From Bacillus coahuilensis m4-4 (GTDB taxonomy: Bacteria; Bacillota; Bacilli; Bacillales; Bacillaceae_K), in assembly GCF_000171615.1 (NCBI RefSeq), contig NZ_ABFU01000050.3, positions 1 to 38,369 on the forward strand: 38,369 bases of DNA, written 5' to 3'. The position numbers and the translations under genes were made by a program. The notes beneath the pieces are model-generated. The model had not been told where the DNA came from and did no database searches. It was given only the letters and a program-made list of their open reading frames with translations. Numbering within the stretch: position 1 is the first letter of the stretch; each line of letters begins with the position of its first letter. This document shows, piece after piece, positions 1 through 8,413 of the stretch.

Positions 1-25
1 GTGAATAACGAAAGGAGGGAAATAC

Positions 26-286
26 TTGTACATCGCATTAAGTATTATTCTTATCGTCAATCTCGTTAGTTATTCGTTGATGGGAGTAGACAAGAAACGA
101 GCTCAGCAGGGTCAATACAGAATATCAGAGAAAACCCTTTGGACATGGACGATTTGCGGGGGAGCATTAGGAAGTTTTTTGGGAATGAATGCTTTTCGTC
201 ACAAAACGAAGCATACTCATTTTAAAATAGGTGTCCCTGTCATCTTACTCTTACAGGTCGTGGGGTTCCTATTCTTTGTTCAGTAA
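26..286 (+). CDS. ysdA: DUF1294 small membrane protein (YsdA-like)
   Basis: The 86-residue protein starts at TTG, seven bases after a strong AAAGGAGG at 11-18. It has a hydrophobic N-terminal segment, a basic linker with the motif VDKKRAQ, a second hydrophobic stretch (TWTICGGALGSFLGM) followed by RHKTKH, and a third C-terminal membrane segment. The D-K-x-x-A and G-G-x-x-G...R-H-K-T patterns are the hallmarks of the DUF1294 family. In B. subtilis ysdA follows infC-rpmI-rplT and precedes ysdB, and ysdB lies just downstream here, which supports the symbol. The biochemical role of the family is unknown. Length and termini look complete. Confidence 0.85.
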   Translation: MYIALSIILIVNLVSYSLMGVDKKRAQQGQYRISEKTLWTWTICGGALGSFLGMNAFRHKTKHTHFKIGVPVILLLQVVGFLFFVQ

Positions 287-359
287 TCATATCTCCACAA
301 TCCTTGCCATATACTGTTGTGATACGACACGTCGTTAAAGAAAGGAGTGGACTTCAAAG

Positions 360-966
360 TTGCTTGAAACCATGATCTCCTTTACCCAAAGTATAGGCTG
401 GATTGCGCCATTATTTTTTATTTGTTCTTCATTTAGTACGTCCTATGCTTTTTATTCCAATCGTTCTTATTTGTATTCCTGGTGGGATTTTATTTGGTCC
501 TGTATTAGGTTCTTTGTATTCTCTTATTGGTTTAACGTTATCATCTTGTCTATTCTATGGATTATTAAATCGTTTCGGTTATATTCAGAATCGTTTTCGC
601 CGGCTACGGAAACGATGGTTTGGAGAGCATCGATCGTTGAACGTGAAGCAGATTACCATTCTAAAGTTAATTCCTTTTATGCATTATCAGCTCTTAACTT
701 TCTTTTTGATGGAACGAAGCTCATCCTTTAAGGATTATGTGATCAAAACGATTTGGAGTAATATTCCATTGGTCCTCGTGTATACCTTGATTGGTCGATC
801 GATTTCGACCCTTTCTCCTCTTGCTACAGTCGTCTTTGTGCTTCTCCTTCTAATCATTTCCTACTATATTCGAGAAAAGTATGAAGTAATGAAGCTGCGT
901 GACTTTGTTTCCAAAAAACAAGTCGATCGTGTGGAAAAGAATGTGAGAATGCGAGAGTTTATTTGA
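360..966 (+). CDS. VTT/TVP38-TMEM64-like membrane protein, one frameshift
   Basis: This is an integral membrane protein of about 200 residues. The N-terminus is read from TTG at 360 behind AAAGGAG (341-347), and the body is read one frame over. The break is the T run at 414-419: removing one T joins IAPLFL to FVLHLVRPMLFIP and gives one continuous protein. Visible family features are RPMLFIP, then IPGGILFGPVLG and a series of spaced glycines and hydrophobic segments, as in VTT-domain (DedA/TVP38) proteins, which are linked to lipid scrambling or transport in known members. B. subtilis YtxB is a similar protein, but I do not claim orthology. A terminator follows immediately. The frameshift is probably a sequence error. 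Confidence 0.7.
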
Positions 967-968
967 TG

Positions 969-1004
969 AAAGCCGCTAAGAATTTTCTTAGCGGCTTTCA
1001 TTTT
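969..1004 (+). terminator. Rho-independent terminator after the VTT protein
   Basis: A perfect 12-bp stem (969-980 with 987-998, AAAGCCGCTAAG arm) with loop AATTTT is followed by CATTTT. The stop codon of the preceding gene is at 964-966. It can also serve the convergent ysdB, as the symmetrical A and T flanks allow function on both strands. Confidence 0.85.
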
Positions 1005-1019
1005 GACTCCCTATACAAC

Positions 1020-1403
1020 TTATTTACCTTCTAGCAATCGCTGAATCGGATCTTTCCAGTCGATTCGTGCTTTTGGATAACGCTTATAGATTTCCGTTTC
1101 AAGAAATCGGATATCTTGCAGTGTAAATCCTGAAAGAGCGGAGGGATTGTTCACATTCATGGTGATGGAAACCACTGTGAAAGATTCATGATCTGTTCCT
1201 AAATACTTTTCCCCTTCAAAGATAACGCCTTTCAGCGTTACAATAAAATTTTTTCGAATGTTGTCTTTTTCATCATAAAAGTGATATTTTTTTTGTTCAA
1301 TGGCTAACTCAAGTTTTCGTTTTGGGTGGAGAATATAACGAAATCCTTTAAATAGCAAATATAATAATAGCAACAATAAGGCCACACGAATAAATAACAT
1401 CAT
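1020..1403 (-). CDS. ysdB: YsdB-like sigma-W regulon protein
   Basis: The 127-residue protein has one N-terminal membrane anchor (residues about 3-20, leucine-rich) and a soluble domain with the pattern HPKRKLELA...KKYHFYDEKDNIRKNF. Length, order and position next to ysdA match B. subtilis YsdB, a sigma-W controlled protein of unknown function. The ATG at 1403 follows AAAGGAGG on the minus strand. A second ATG at 1400 is possible but leaves the RBS further away. The upstream sequence carries an exact sigma-W promoter (separate entry), so expression is expected under cell-envelope stress. Confidence 0.85.
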   Translation of the reverse strand: MMLFIRVALLLLLLYLLFKGFRYILHPKRKLELAIEQKKYHFYDEKDNIRKNFIVTLKGVIFEGEKYLGTDHESFTVVSITMNVNNPSALSGFTLQDIRFLETEIYKRYPKARIDWKDPIQRLLEGK

Positions 1404-1450
1404 AGGATTTCTCCTCCTTTGACAGTTTGATTAGTTTGCTACCCTTAATT

Positions 1451-1476
1451 TACGTATAAGAGGACAAAAGGTTTCA
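1451..1476 (-). promoter_or_regulatory. Sigma-W type ECF promoter of ysdB
   Basis: Read on the minus strand, the -35 TGAAAC lies at 1476-1471 and the -10 core CGTA at 1454-1451, separated by exactly 16 bases. This matches the established sigma-W consensus TGAAAC-N16-CGTA. It lies about 48 bases upstream of the ysdB start codon. Confidence 0.88.
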
Positions 1477-1510
1477 TTTCTTGTTATTAATTTTTTTTGG
1501 TAGGTGTCAC

Positions 1511-1999
1511 ATGAACTTATCATCATTATTTACCATGCAAAGGGCATTAGATACATATATTGAGGAACATCATCATTTAAAAGAAGAGAATCTTTTCTCA
1601 AAAAAATTGTTGGCGCTACAAGTAGAAATAGCCGAGCTAGCCAATGAAACAAGATGCTTTAAGTTTTGGAGTCTAAAGGATAGCTCTCCCCGAACGGTTA
1701 TTCTAGAAGAATTTGTTGACGGGGTACACTTTATTTTGTCCCTAGGTCTCGAATTAGGCGTGAAAGAAATGGAACTTGGAGACTGGGATGGTTCTACGGA
1801 AGAGGTAACAGAGCAGTTTTTAAACATTCTCGGACTTATTCATGTATTAAGGGAGTACAAAGAATTACCAGACTATGAAGTGTTAGTACATGAGTATTTT
1901 TATTTAGGGACTCTACTAGGATTTACAGGAGAAGAGATTATCAAGGCGTATCATAAAAAAAACGAAGTGAATTATAAGCGACAACAAGAGGGGTACTAA
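1511..1999 (+). CDS. dUTP diphosphatase, dimeric all-alpha type
   Basis: This is a 162-residue all-alpha enzyme expected to hydrolyse dUTP to dUMP and pyrophosphate, limiting uracil in DNA and feeding dTMP synthesis. The metal-binding signature of dimeric dUTPase/MazG-like folds is present: E39-x-x-E42 (VEIAELANE) and E67-x-x-D70 (EEFVDGVHF), together with KFW around residue 55 and a C-terminal KNEVNYKRQQEGY that resembles the nucleotide-contacting tail. The open frame extends upstream to 1481, but ATG 1511 gives the conserved N-terminus MNLSSLFTMQ. The RBS is weak (TAGGTG). A terminator lies 25 bases downstream, so this is a single-gene unit. Confidence 0.88.
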   Translation: MNLSSLFTMQRALDTYIEEHHHLKEENLFSKKLLALQVEIAELANETRCFKFWSLKDSSPRTVILEEFVDGVHFILSLGLELGVKEMELGDWDGSTEEVTEQFLNILGLIHVLREYKELPDYEVLVHEYFYLGTLLGFTGEEIIKAYHKKNEVNYKRQQEGY

Positions 2000-2023
2000 T
2001 TGAATCCATGTCTAAGTAAGAAG

Positions 2024-2048
2024 CCTCACCTAAAGGGTGAGGTTTTTT
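2024..2048 (+). terminator. Rho-independent terminator after the dUTPase gene
   Basis: A 7-bp GC-rich stem, CCTCACC (2024-2030) with GGTGAGG (2036-2042), has a 5-base loop and is followed directly by six T (2043-2048). Confidence 0.88.
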
Positions 2049-2248
2049 GCATATATACGGTCAACAACATAAAAAAACAGTTAATGAGCATGGCAAGGAA
2101 AAACAAGCCCGGAATAATGCGCTGAAAATTCAAACTAAATGCAAAATAAAATGATATTAGAATATTCTTTACTTCTATGAAATATGATTTTAAACTGTTA
2201 AAGGGAAGGGAAAAAGTTTCCAATAAATATTCGAAAGGAGGAAGAGCG

Positions 2249-2311
2249 ATGAAATTATTCGTTCAAGCAGTACGTTTAACTATAAGAGAGGTTAGATACA
2301 TTAAAACCTAG
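2249..2311 (+). CDS. 20-residue ORF with strong RBS, possible leader peptide
   Basis: A short frame starts at ATG 2249 behind an excellent RBS (AAAGGAGG, 2234-2241) and encodes MKLFVQAVRLTIREVRYIKT, then TAG at 2309. It is basic and amphipathic. The next gene (GNAT fusion) has its own RBS and starts only 14 bases after this stop, so the two are probably co-transcribed. I do not recognise the peptide. It could be a leader ORF or the surviving start of a lost gene. The rest of 2049-2325 is AT-rich and shows no other feature that I can support. Confidence 0.45.
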   Translation: MKLFVQAVRLTIREVRYIKT

Positions 2312-2325
2312 TCTAGGAGGACTTT

Positions 2326-5300
2326 ATGAAAACGACCAAAGAACAAGTGAAAATTGTTGAATATCATGAAGGATTAGCAGGTCAAGTGGCAACGATGTGG
2401 AATGAGAGTCGTGATAATTGGGGCGGAGACTCGATTGTTATGACGGAAGAAGATGTTAAGAATAAGGAAGAAAATTCAACCAATTTAAATTTGTTTCTAG
2501 CAACCTTGGGAGACAGAGTTGTTGGATATTGTAGTCTATCTGAATACCGAGAGGATTCAGGGTCATTGTACATACCATTATTAAATGTACATCCTGATTA
2601 CCATGGACATAAAATTGGGAAGAAGCTCGTGTTAAAAGCAGTAGAGAGAACCATTGAGCTTGGTTGGCCACGACTGGATTTATTTACATGGGCAGGGAAC
2701 ACCAAAGCGGTCCCTCTATATAAAAAGTGCGGCTTCTTCTGGGAAGATCGAGACGATGCTGTCCATTTAATGAATTTTATCCCAGCCGTTATGCAATTAG
2801 AGATGGTCCAACCATTTTTTGAAAAGCATGATTGGTACACAACAAGTCAGCGTGAAATTGAGGTAAAGCCTGATGGTGAAAAGCAAAACAACTTTTCATT
2901 ATATGAATATGAGTGGAGAGCAGATGGGGAGTATGTCAGGATTCAATTTGAGCGTACTGGTAGAGGAATTCGTTTGATTGAAACAGAGAATATGTTAATT
3001 GAAATGTCAATTCCTAATTTCAAGCTCTTAGAAGCAGTAGAGCACGGGGTTACCTATCGTGTAATGAACAAAACCAACTCTCCTATTTCCATTCAATTAA
3101 TAGGGAAAACATCAGAAACCGTTCTTCATTCCATGGATGAAAAAGTAGAAGTTACAGAAGAGTGGGAAGGTACATTCCCTGTAGTGGTGAAACGAGGAAT
3201 GAGTGACCCAAGTCCTTGGAAAACCCATCCAGTAGCTGAGGCAACCATGATGATCAATGGTCAGCAGCTTCCACTTAAGATAGGAGTGTTCCCGAAACAA
3301 GCGGCAAAGCTCCAGTTGAAAACGGTTAAAAAGCAATGGCGAGCAGGACAATCCGGGAAGCTATTTTTAGATATTGAAAGTCAACTAGATGAATCCGCAA
3401 AATTGAAAGTGAATTTACCTGAGAACAGTGTAGTAGAATGGAAGGATTCGTATTTCGAAACCAATGTTGAAGGCAACGGAAGAGTGTCTATCCCAATCGA
3501 ATGTCAGCTTCGCTCTCAAGGATTCTTAGCAGAGCAGGTTGAAGTTGAAATGGAAACTGAAAACGGTGCCTCTCTCCTATTTACTACCCGCCTCTCTATA
3601 GCATTTCCAGGCTACGGAGCTAAATTTGGCGGTGAAACCGAGGAGTACTGGTATGGCTACAATGGTCCCTACTATGTAAAGATAGAAAAGCGAAATCATA
3701 TTATTGAATTAGGTGAGACAAGTGGATCATTCGTTCCAATTAATATGTGGACACCTAAATTTGGCAAGCCATTCAGTGAGGAATTTTCGAAAAAAGAAGC
3801 TCTCTCCATTGAACATATTGAACTACCAGAAGCGTTTGTATTGAAGACAACGTTAGTTTCTGATGTGTTTCCAGGTATTACGTTAAATGTATACACGAAG
3901 CTATATGGCCATGGTCTAGTTGAAATGAAGCATGAGGTAATAAACAAAGGGGAAGCTGTACTGGATGAACTATCCCTGCTTCAACCTTTCCATACCGATT
4001 TGAAGCTAATTAGTATGCCTCTAAACGGTGAAGTCATGACGAGTCAGGAACTCTTGACGCCATATGTGGATTATCTCAATGTGAAAGATATGAGTGAGAA
4101 TTGGCTATTCTCTAAGTCGAGTGGTGGTGAGGCAAAAGCAATTGCTTGGCCAAAAGAAGCGGTCGGTAGAAAAGATGAATGGCGATTTGGGATAGAGTAT
4201 AAAATAAAGGACCTTCAATTCGACGAGCAAGTATGCTTAGGTCCAATTCAAATCGGGCTAAATACAGCTGCTAACTGGAGAGAATGGAGAGAATTTATTC
4301 TTGGTGATGAAGCACCTATTTTAAGTGAAACATCTATGGTTTCGTTTAAACCAAAGAACAAAAATTTTGTTTCGAGTTTGGGTGAATGTGTGCCGTATAC
4401 TTTTGGCACTCTTCTTACTTCGTATGTACACGGAAAGTTGACCGTTCAAATTGGGGAAGAAACGTTTGTTAAACAAATTGACAAATCCCATGGTCTTCAT
4501 GAGATGACAGTGGATGTAAATCAGTTTAAGTCTGGTGTTAACTGGATCGAAGGAACTTTGGTATCGAATGGGCAAAGAGGCTCTTTCTCTTCGTTACAGT
4601 TAGTCCAGAGCCATGATGAAGTAATTTCTGTAGAATCAGAGTCAGGGCTAACGATTGAAAATGGCGCTGTATCATTTTCTGCTTCGGCGGAATATTATCC
4701 AACTGTCTATTCTATGAAGTATAACGGTAAGGAATTCTTTCATCATGTATTCCCAACTCCTGGGCCAAAGGCTTGGTGGAATCCATGGGGCGGAGGATTA
4801 CGCTATACGATTCATGGAGTAAGTCCATATAGTGAAGTAAAAGAAACGACAACAGTTCGAACTGTTGTTAAACAGGATCAATTTGGGAACAAGTGGACGG
4901 GGCTTTGTATCTCGACTGAATATGCCCAAAATGAGAAGATGAAAGGGATTGTGTTAAATCAATATACTCTAACGTTACCAGGTGTTCCTGTTGTGATATC
5001 TTATCCAGAAATTGTATCAGGTGATGGGAGAACATTTATTAATGAAAGAATTGATTTAGAATTGTTTGTAAAACCAGGGGAAGAGCTAACGTCATCCTAC
5101 GTGGACCTTCCAACAGAAGGCATCGTATCTCGTTACTACGCTGGAGTAGAAGAAAACTCATTAAGTGACACAGAGTTTGCTGTGTTTGGAACGGAAGAAT
5201 TCTCTGAGAAGCTAACTGTTATTCAACCGGAGGCGATAAAGGTGTCAGAAGTGTATATCACCAATGAAATCAATGTTATTGCCAATATCGTTGACTGGTC

Positions 5301-5421
5301 GGCCGCTCCTAACCAAGTGGTTCAATTGAACCCAACGATTCTGTTATTTGGAGAAGAAGACCGTGATGTGAAGAGAATACGTCACATATTTAAAGGCTTA
5401 CAGTTTAGGAGTTTAACATGA
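2326..5421 (+). CDS. GNAT acetyltransferase fused to a large beta-rich region
   Basis: The 1031-residue protein starts at ATG 2326 behind CTAGGAGGA. Residues about 5-155 form a GNAT domain: the beta4/alpha3 segment LLNVHPDYHGHKIGKKLVL is the acetyl-CoA motif A, but the usual Q/R-x-x-G-x-G/A reads H-G-H-K-I-G, so a glycine is replaced by lysine. The AGNTKAVPLYKKCGF segment is the standard motif B. The remaining 850 or so residues are rich in short alternating hydrophobic strands, without membrane segments or a signal peptide. They include an aromatic patch PGPKAWWNPWGGGLRY near residue 820 that resembles carbohydrate-binding or mutarotase-like sandwiches. Its stop overlaps the start of the amidohydrolase (ATGA, 5418-5421), so the two are coupled. 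The acceptor substrate is unknown. Confidence 0.75.
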   Translation: MKTTKEQVKIVEYHEGLAGQVATMWNESRDNWGGDSIVMTEEDVKNKEENSTNLNLFLATLGDRVVGYCSLSEYREDSGSLYIPLLNVHPDYHGHKIGKKLVLKAVERTIELGWPRLDLFTWAGNTKAVPLYKKCGFFWEDRDDAVHLMNFIPAVMQLEMVQPFFEKHDWYTTSQREIEVKPDGEKQNNFSLYEYEWRADGEYVRIQFERTGRGIRLIETENMLIEMSIPNFKLLEAVEHGVTYRVMNKTNSPISIQLIGKTSETVLHSMDEKVEVTEEWEGTFPVVVKRGMSDPSPWKTHPVAEATMMINGQQLPLKIGVFPKQAAKLQLKTVKKQWRAGQSGKLFLDIESQLDESAKLKVNLPENSVVEWKDSYFETNVEGNGRVSIPIECQLRSQGFLAEQVEVEMETENGASLLFTTRLSIAFPGYGAKFGGETEEYWYGYNGPYYVKIEKRNHIIELGETSGSFVPINMWTPKFGKPFSEEFSKKEALSIEHIELPEAFVLKTTLVSDVFPGITLNVYTKLYGHGLVEMKHEVINKGEAVLDELSLLQPFHTDLKLISMPLNGEVMTSQELLTPYVDYLNVKDMSENWLFSKSSGGEAKAIAWPKEAVGRKDEWRFGIEYKIKDLQFDEQVCLGPIQIGLNTAANWREWREFILGDEAPILSETSMVSFKPKNKNFVSSLGECVPYTFGTLLTSYVHGKLTVQIGEETFVKQIDKSHGLHEMTVDVNQFKSGVNWIEGTLVSNGQRGSFSSLQLVQSHDEVISVESESGLTIENGAVSFSASAEYYPTVYSMKYNGKEFFHHVFPTPGPKAWWNPWGGGLRYTIHGVSPYSEVKETTTVRTVVKQDQFGNKWTGLCISTEYAQNEKMKGIVLNQYTLTLPGVPVVISYPEIVSGDGRTFINERIDLELFVKPGEELTSSYVDLPTEGIVSRYYAGVEENSLSDTEFAVFGTEEFSEKLTVIQPEAIKVSEVYITNEINVIANIVDWSAAPNQVVQLNPTILLFGEEDRDVKRIRHIFKGLQFRSLT

Positions 5422-6290
5422 AGATTATCGATGCCCATATACATTTTTCTTCTATTAATAGTTTTAAAGATACGGGAGAAACACTCTCCCGTGTTGATTA
5501 TTCGGGACAGGGATTACTAAAGGAGATGGAAGACGGTGATATCGCGCTTGCCATTGGCATGGGAGTGACGGAAACCGAACAAATGGGTTTCCCGGATTAC
5601 CATACAGAGACACCGATGGGGCTTGACTTAGAACCGGAGCTTCCAGCTAAATTAGCCGTTTGTCCGGGAATCAATCCGTATACATTAAATCAAGAGGCGT
5701 TAGACCGTTTAGAAGTTCAGTTGAAGCAGCCTCATGTGGTTGGAATAAAAGTTTATTTAGGCTATTACCCTTTTTATGCCTATGATGCAGTTTACCAACC
5801 TGTTTATGATTTAGCGGCAATGTACAAAGTTCCTGTGGTATTCCATACTGGAGATACGTATTCAGAAAGAGGATTACTAAAGTATTCGCACCCACTTACC
5901 TTAGACGAGGTGGCTGTTACGAGACGCGATGTAAACTTTATGATGGCGCACTTAGGAGACCCTTGGGTACTAACCGGAGCAGAAGTTGTGTATAAAAACC
6001 ATAATATGTATGCAGATCTTTCTGGGTGGATTGTTGGAACAAAGCGAGAGCTAGATGAAAAATCACGAGGGATATTCCTTGATCATATTCGTCATGCTAT
6101 TACATTTTGTGACCATTATGAGAAGTTAGTATTTGGTTCTGATTGGCCACTTGCGCCTATTAGGGATTATGCCAACTTCATAGGTGATTTGATTCCATCG
6201 AAGCATGTAGAGGATGTCTTTTATCAAAATGCACTCAGGTTATTTCCTAAAACAAAGGCTCTGTTAAAGAGTAATATTGATTTTTACTGA
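5418..6290 (+). CDS. Amidohydrolase-related (PF04909-type) metal hydrolase
   Basis: This is a 290-residue cytosolic TIM-barrel hydrolase. Metal-site residues are visible in order: D5-A-H7-I-H9 at the first strand, K111 (GIKVYLG), H143 (VVFHTGD), H178 (MMAHLGDP) and D242 (FGSDWPL). This is the layout of the Amidohydro_2 family, which hydrolyses or decarboxylates small cyclic or carboxylated substrates. The ATG overlaps the stop of the upstream GNAT fusion by four bases, indicating translational coupling and a shared pathway. The gene ends just before a strong terminator. The substrate cannot be read from the sequence. Confidence 0.85.
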   Translation: MKIIDAHIHFSSINSFKDTGETLSRVDYSGQGLLKEMEDGDIALAIGMGVTETEQMGFPDYHTETPMGLDLEPELPAKLAVCPGINPYTLNQEALDRLEVQLKQPHVVGIKVYLGYYPFYAYDAVYQPVYDLAAMYKVPVVFHTGDTYSERGLLKYSHPLTLDEVAVTRRDVNFMMAHLGDPWVLTGAEVVYKNHNMYADLSGWIVGTKRELDEKSRGIFLDHIRHAITFCDHYEKLVFGSDWPLAPIRDYANFIGDLIPSKHVEDVFYQNALRLFPKTKALLKSNIDFY

Positions 6291-6315
6291 TTACCAGCTG
6301 TTTTTAACCCTATAT

Positions 6316-6356
6316 AAAAGGACATTCCATGGAGGGATGTCCTTTTAGTTTTTGAT
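6316..6356 (+). terminator. Bidirectional terminator between the amidohydrolase and MFS genes
   Basis: A hairpin with arms AAAAGGACATTCC (6316-6328) and GGGATGTCCTTTT (6334-6346), containing one G-T pair, separates two convergent genes. A and T runs on both sides make it usable from either strand. Confidence 0.8.
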
Positions 6357-6360
6357 GAAA

Positions 6361-7578
6361 TTATGAAGGTAAAGTTTCATTTAGTCTAAATAGGGCAGTG
6401 GCTCCTGCGATAATAGGGAAAAGAGCAACAATACCTATTGCCCAGTAGAGGCTTAACAGGTCTGTTAGGAAGCCGGCAAATAAGGCTCCAAATGCATAAC
6501 CACTGTCTCGCCAGAAGCGATAAACTCCAAGGGAAGACGCTCTCCATTCTGGCTGGGCTAGATCGCTTATGGCAGCCTGTAACGTTGGATAGACCATAGC
6601 CGTTCCTACCCCTAATAGAATGGCTGCAATCATCCATAAAGAGTAGGATTCAACAAATAGCATGAGCCATAGAGAGAAACCTTGAAGCCACATTCCAAGC
6701 ACGATGAGCCATTTGCGACCAATCTTATCGCTTAATACGCCTGTGAACAACTGAAAAAATCCCCAAGCAGCAGGGTAGATGGCCACTATCAGTCCAACTT
6801 CAGATAAAGTTAGTCCAACACTTGTAAAAAACAACGGAAATAATCCCCAAGCCATCCCGTCTTTGAAGTTTGTACTTAATCCTGCAAATGTAATACTAGC
6901 TAATCTTTTGTCTTGATATGTAGTCTTTTTGAATACATCACGGGCCGATAATGAAGATCCTTCTACAGAGGAACTTGAGTGTAGTGCCATATGTTCTCTT
7001 GTATCTTTTACAAAAGTGGATAAAACCAACCCTAAAACAACAACGATAATCCCCAGAAAGAACGGTTCTGGACGGTATGCATAAGTAGTAGCAATAAACC
7101 CAGAAACGACCGCCATGGAGGCTACACCAATATATCCAGCAAATTCATTTAATCCAACAGCTAATCCTCTTTGAGACGATTTAGCTAAATCAATCTTCAT
7201 ATTAACGGTCATGGACCACGCTAATCCTTGATTGATACCTAATAAGATATTGGCCATAACAATCAACCACCAGGATGTCGCAAATATAACAAGAAGAGGA
7301 ACACTTAATCCGATGCTCCATCCAATCAGTAAAACCTTCTTGCGGCCAAATCGATCTGCGATACTCCCTGCAAAATAATTGACGATGGCTTTGGAAAATC
7401 CAAAACTTATGATGAACGAAAGGGCAGCACTTGTGGATGCTAAACCAAACTCTTCTTCCCCAATAATGGGAAGAACGGTTCGCTCTAACCCAACCATAGA
7501 TCCGACAAAGAAGTTGGTTATAACAAGAAGGGTAAAGTGCAGTGTATTTTCTCTTATACCGATTTGAGTGTGTTTCAA
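6361..7578 (-). CDS. Major facilitator superfamily transporter
   Basis: The protein has about 405 residues and 12 predicted membrane segments. The MFS signature is clear: after helix 2 comes GSIADRFGRKKVLL (motif A), and its second-half echo after helix 8 is GVLSDKIGRKWLIV. The open frame allows GTG at 7587, but TTG at 7578 sits six bases behind GAGGTG and is preferred here. It is convergent with the GNAT/amidohydrolase pair and shares its terminator. It may move a related compound, but that is only inference from proximity. The substrate is unknown. The frame is intact, unlike many neighbours. Confidence 0.85.
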   Translation of the reverse strand: MKHTQIGIRENTLHFTLLVITNFFVGSMVGLERTVLPIIGEEEFGLASTSAALSFIISFGFSKAIVNYFAGSIADRFGRKKVLLIGWSIGLSVPLLVIFATSWWLIVMANILLGINQGLAWSMTVNMKIDLAKSSQRGLAVGLNEFAGYIGVASMAVVSGFIATTYAYRPEPFFLGIIVVVLGLVLSTFVKDTREHMALHSSSSVEGSSLSARDVFKKTTYQDKRLASITFAGLSTNFKDGMAWGLFPLFFTSVGLTLSEVGLIVAIYPAAWGFFQLFTGVLSDKIGRKWLIVLGMWLQGFSLWLMLFVESYSLWMIAAILLGVGTAMVYPTLQAAISDLAQPEWRASSLGVYRFWRDSGYAFGALFAGFLTDLLSLYWAIGIVALFPIIAGATALFRLNETLPS

Positions 7579-7587
7579 TGTTTTCAC

Positions 7588-7868
7588 CTCGCTTGTAACA
7601 TCTCAATCATGTGTAGTGACATCTTATCGATTTTACCACATGAGGGTGGAAACATGCTGTGAAGGTGTTTTAAAGGTTTAGAACCAGTTAAATGAATAAC
7701 AATCTGGAATGCACATGATAAAATATTATGGATCATTCTATCAAATAATGAAATAATTGGAAGTGTGATTCGTACTCAATTCAATTGGATGAGGGACCTA
7801 CTGACTGGGTGGAAGAGAGTTCACCAGATACAAGCCAATCAGAATATAGTGGTTAATGTGCTTAAAGT
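7588..7868. other. Intergenic stretch without a recognisable gene
   Basis: This AT-rich interval lies upstream of the MFS gene. It must contain the MFS promoter on the minus strand. Short frames here lack ribosome binding sites and I recognise none of them. The part closest to 7869 may be the decayed beginning of the kinase remnant that follows. Confidence 0.4.
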
Positions 7869-8039
7869 ATGAATTTATTAGATTATCGTTTACCCTTCCA
7901 AACAAGGGGAATGGAATTGATCCGAATATACCTAGATAGGTTAGCCATTGCGAAAAGTATCGTCGATTTACATGAAGGAAAGCTTTCGATTGAAACAGAC
8001 GGTGATTTGTTTAAAGTGGTCATTACATTATTGAAATAA
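7869..8039 (+). pseudogene. Probable C-terminal remnant of a sensor histidine kinase
   Basis: A 56-codon open stretch ends at TAA 8037-8039. Its last 35 residues, LDRLAIAKSIVDLHEGK followed by LSIETDGDLFKVVITLLK, match the end of HATPase_c domains (typically GLGLAIVKSIVDLHGGK then a short beta hairpin). The GxG-x-G of the G2 box is degraded to LDRL, the upstream N, G1 and F boxes are absent, and there is no RBS. I therefore read it as a decayed relic, not a small gene. The resemblance is short, so confidence is moderate. Confidence 0.45.
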
Positions 8040-8043
8040 CAAG

Positions 8044-8085
8044 AACACAAAACTCTATGCTTACGTAGCCATAGAGTTTTGTGTT
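8044..8085 (-). terminator. Terminator of sspI
   Basis: A perfect 16-bp inverted repeat, arms 8044-8059 and 8070-8085 (AACACAAAACTCTATG and complement), lies eight bases beyond the sspI stop on the minus strand. Its T-rich arm gives a TTTTGTGTT tail in place of a clean T run. It may also close the degraded region on the plus strand. Confidence 0.75.
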
Positions 8086-8092
8086 GGAATAG

Positions 8093-8299
8093 CTATTTTA
8101 AATTTTCTTCAAGTGCCTCTAGCATCGCGCTCTTTTCTTGTTGATTTGCATTATTCCAATAAATTTCAAATAAAACGCCAAGTCCCGGAAGCATTTTTTC
8201 TTCTCCACTTTGAATGGCATCGACGATGGTTTCATTTAATTGTTCCGTATTGCTTCCTGTTACGTTGTGAATGATGGCATTACGTAAATTTAGTCCCAT
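8093..8299 (-). CDS. sspI: Small acid-soluble spore protein I
   Basis: The protein has 68 residues. The core [21 protein letters not shown] is nearly identical to what I know of SspI from Bacillus, and the N-terminus [16 protein letters not shown] also fits. SspI is a minor forespore-specific protein of dormant spores, made under sigma-G. A GTG at 8308 is in frame, but it overlaps the RBS (AAGGAGTG), so ATG 8299 is chosen. The position next to ysgA-pheST is the same as in B. subtilis. This gene alone marks the organism as an endospore former. Confidence 0.93.
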   Translation of the reverse strand: MGLNLRNAIIHNVTGSNTEQLNETIVDAIQSGEEKMLPGLGVLFEIYWNNANQQEKSAMLEALEENLK

Positions 8300-8374
8300 G
8301 GTTTTCACTCCTTGTATACTCTATTCTTTTGTAGGTTTTCTCTTTTCATCGTTTATTATGTATAGGGACTGAGA

Positions 8375-8380
8375 TATAAT
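8375..8380 (+). promoter_or_regulatory. Candidate sigma-A -10 box of ysgA
   Basis: A perfect TATAAT lies 20 bases upstream of the AGGAGAGAGG ribosome site of ysgA. The -35 at 8352-8357 (TTTATT) is poor, so this is a weak prediction. Confidence 0.4.
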
Positions 8381-8413
8381 ATAGAAATTGATAAAAATAA
8401 AGGAGAGAGGTTT

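Noticed and set aside
2026..2223. 65-codon hydrophobic frame on the minus strand
   Set aside because: No RBS, and it runs through the dUTPase terminator.
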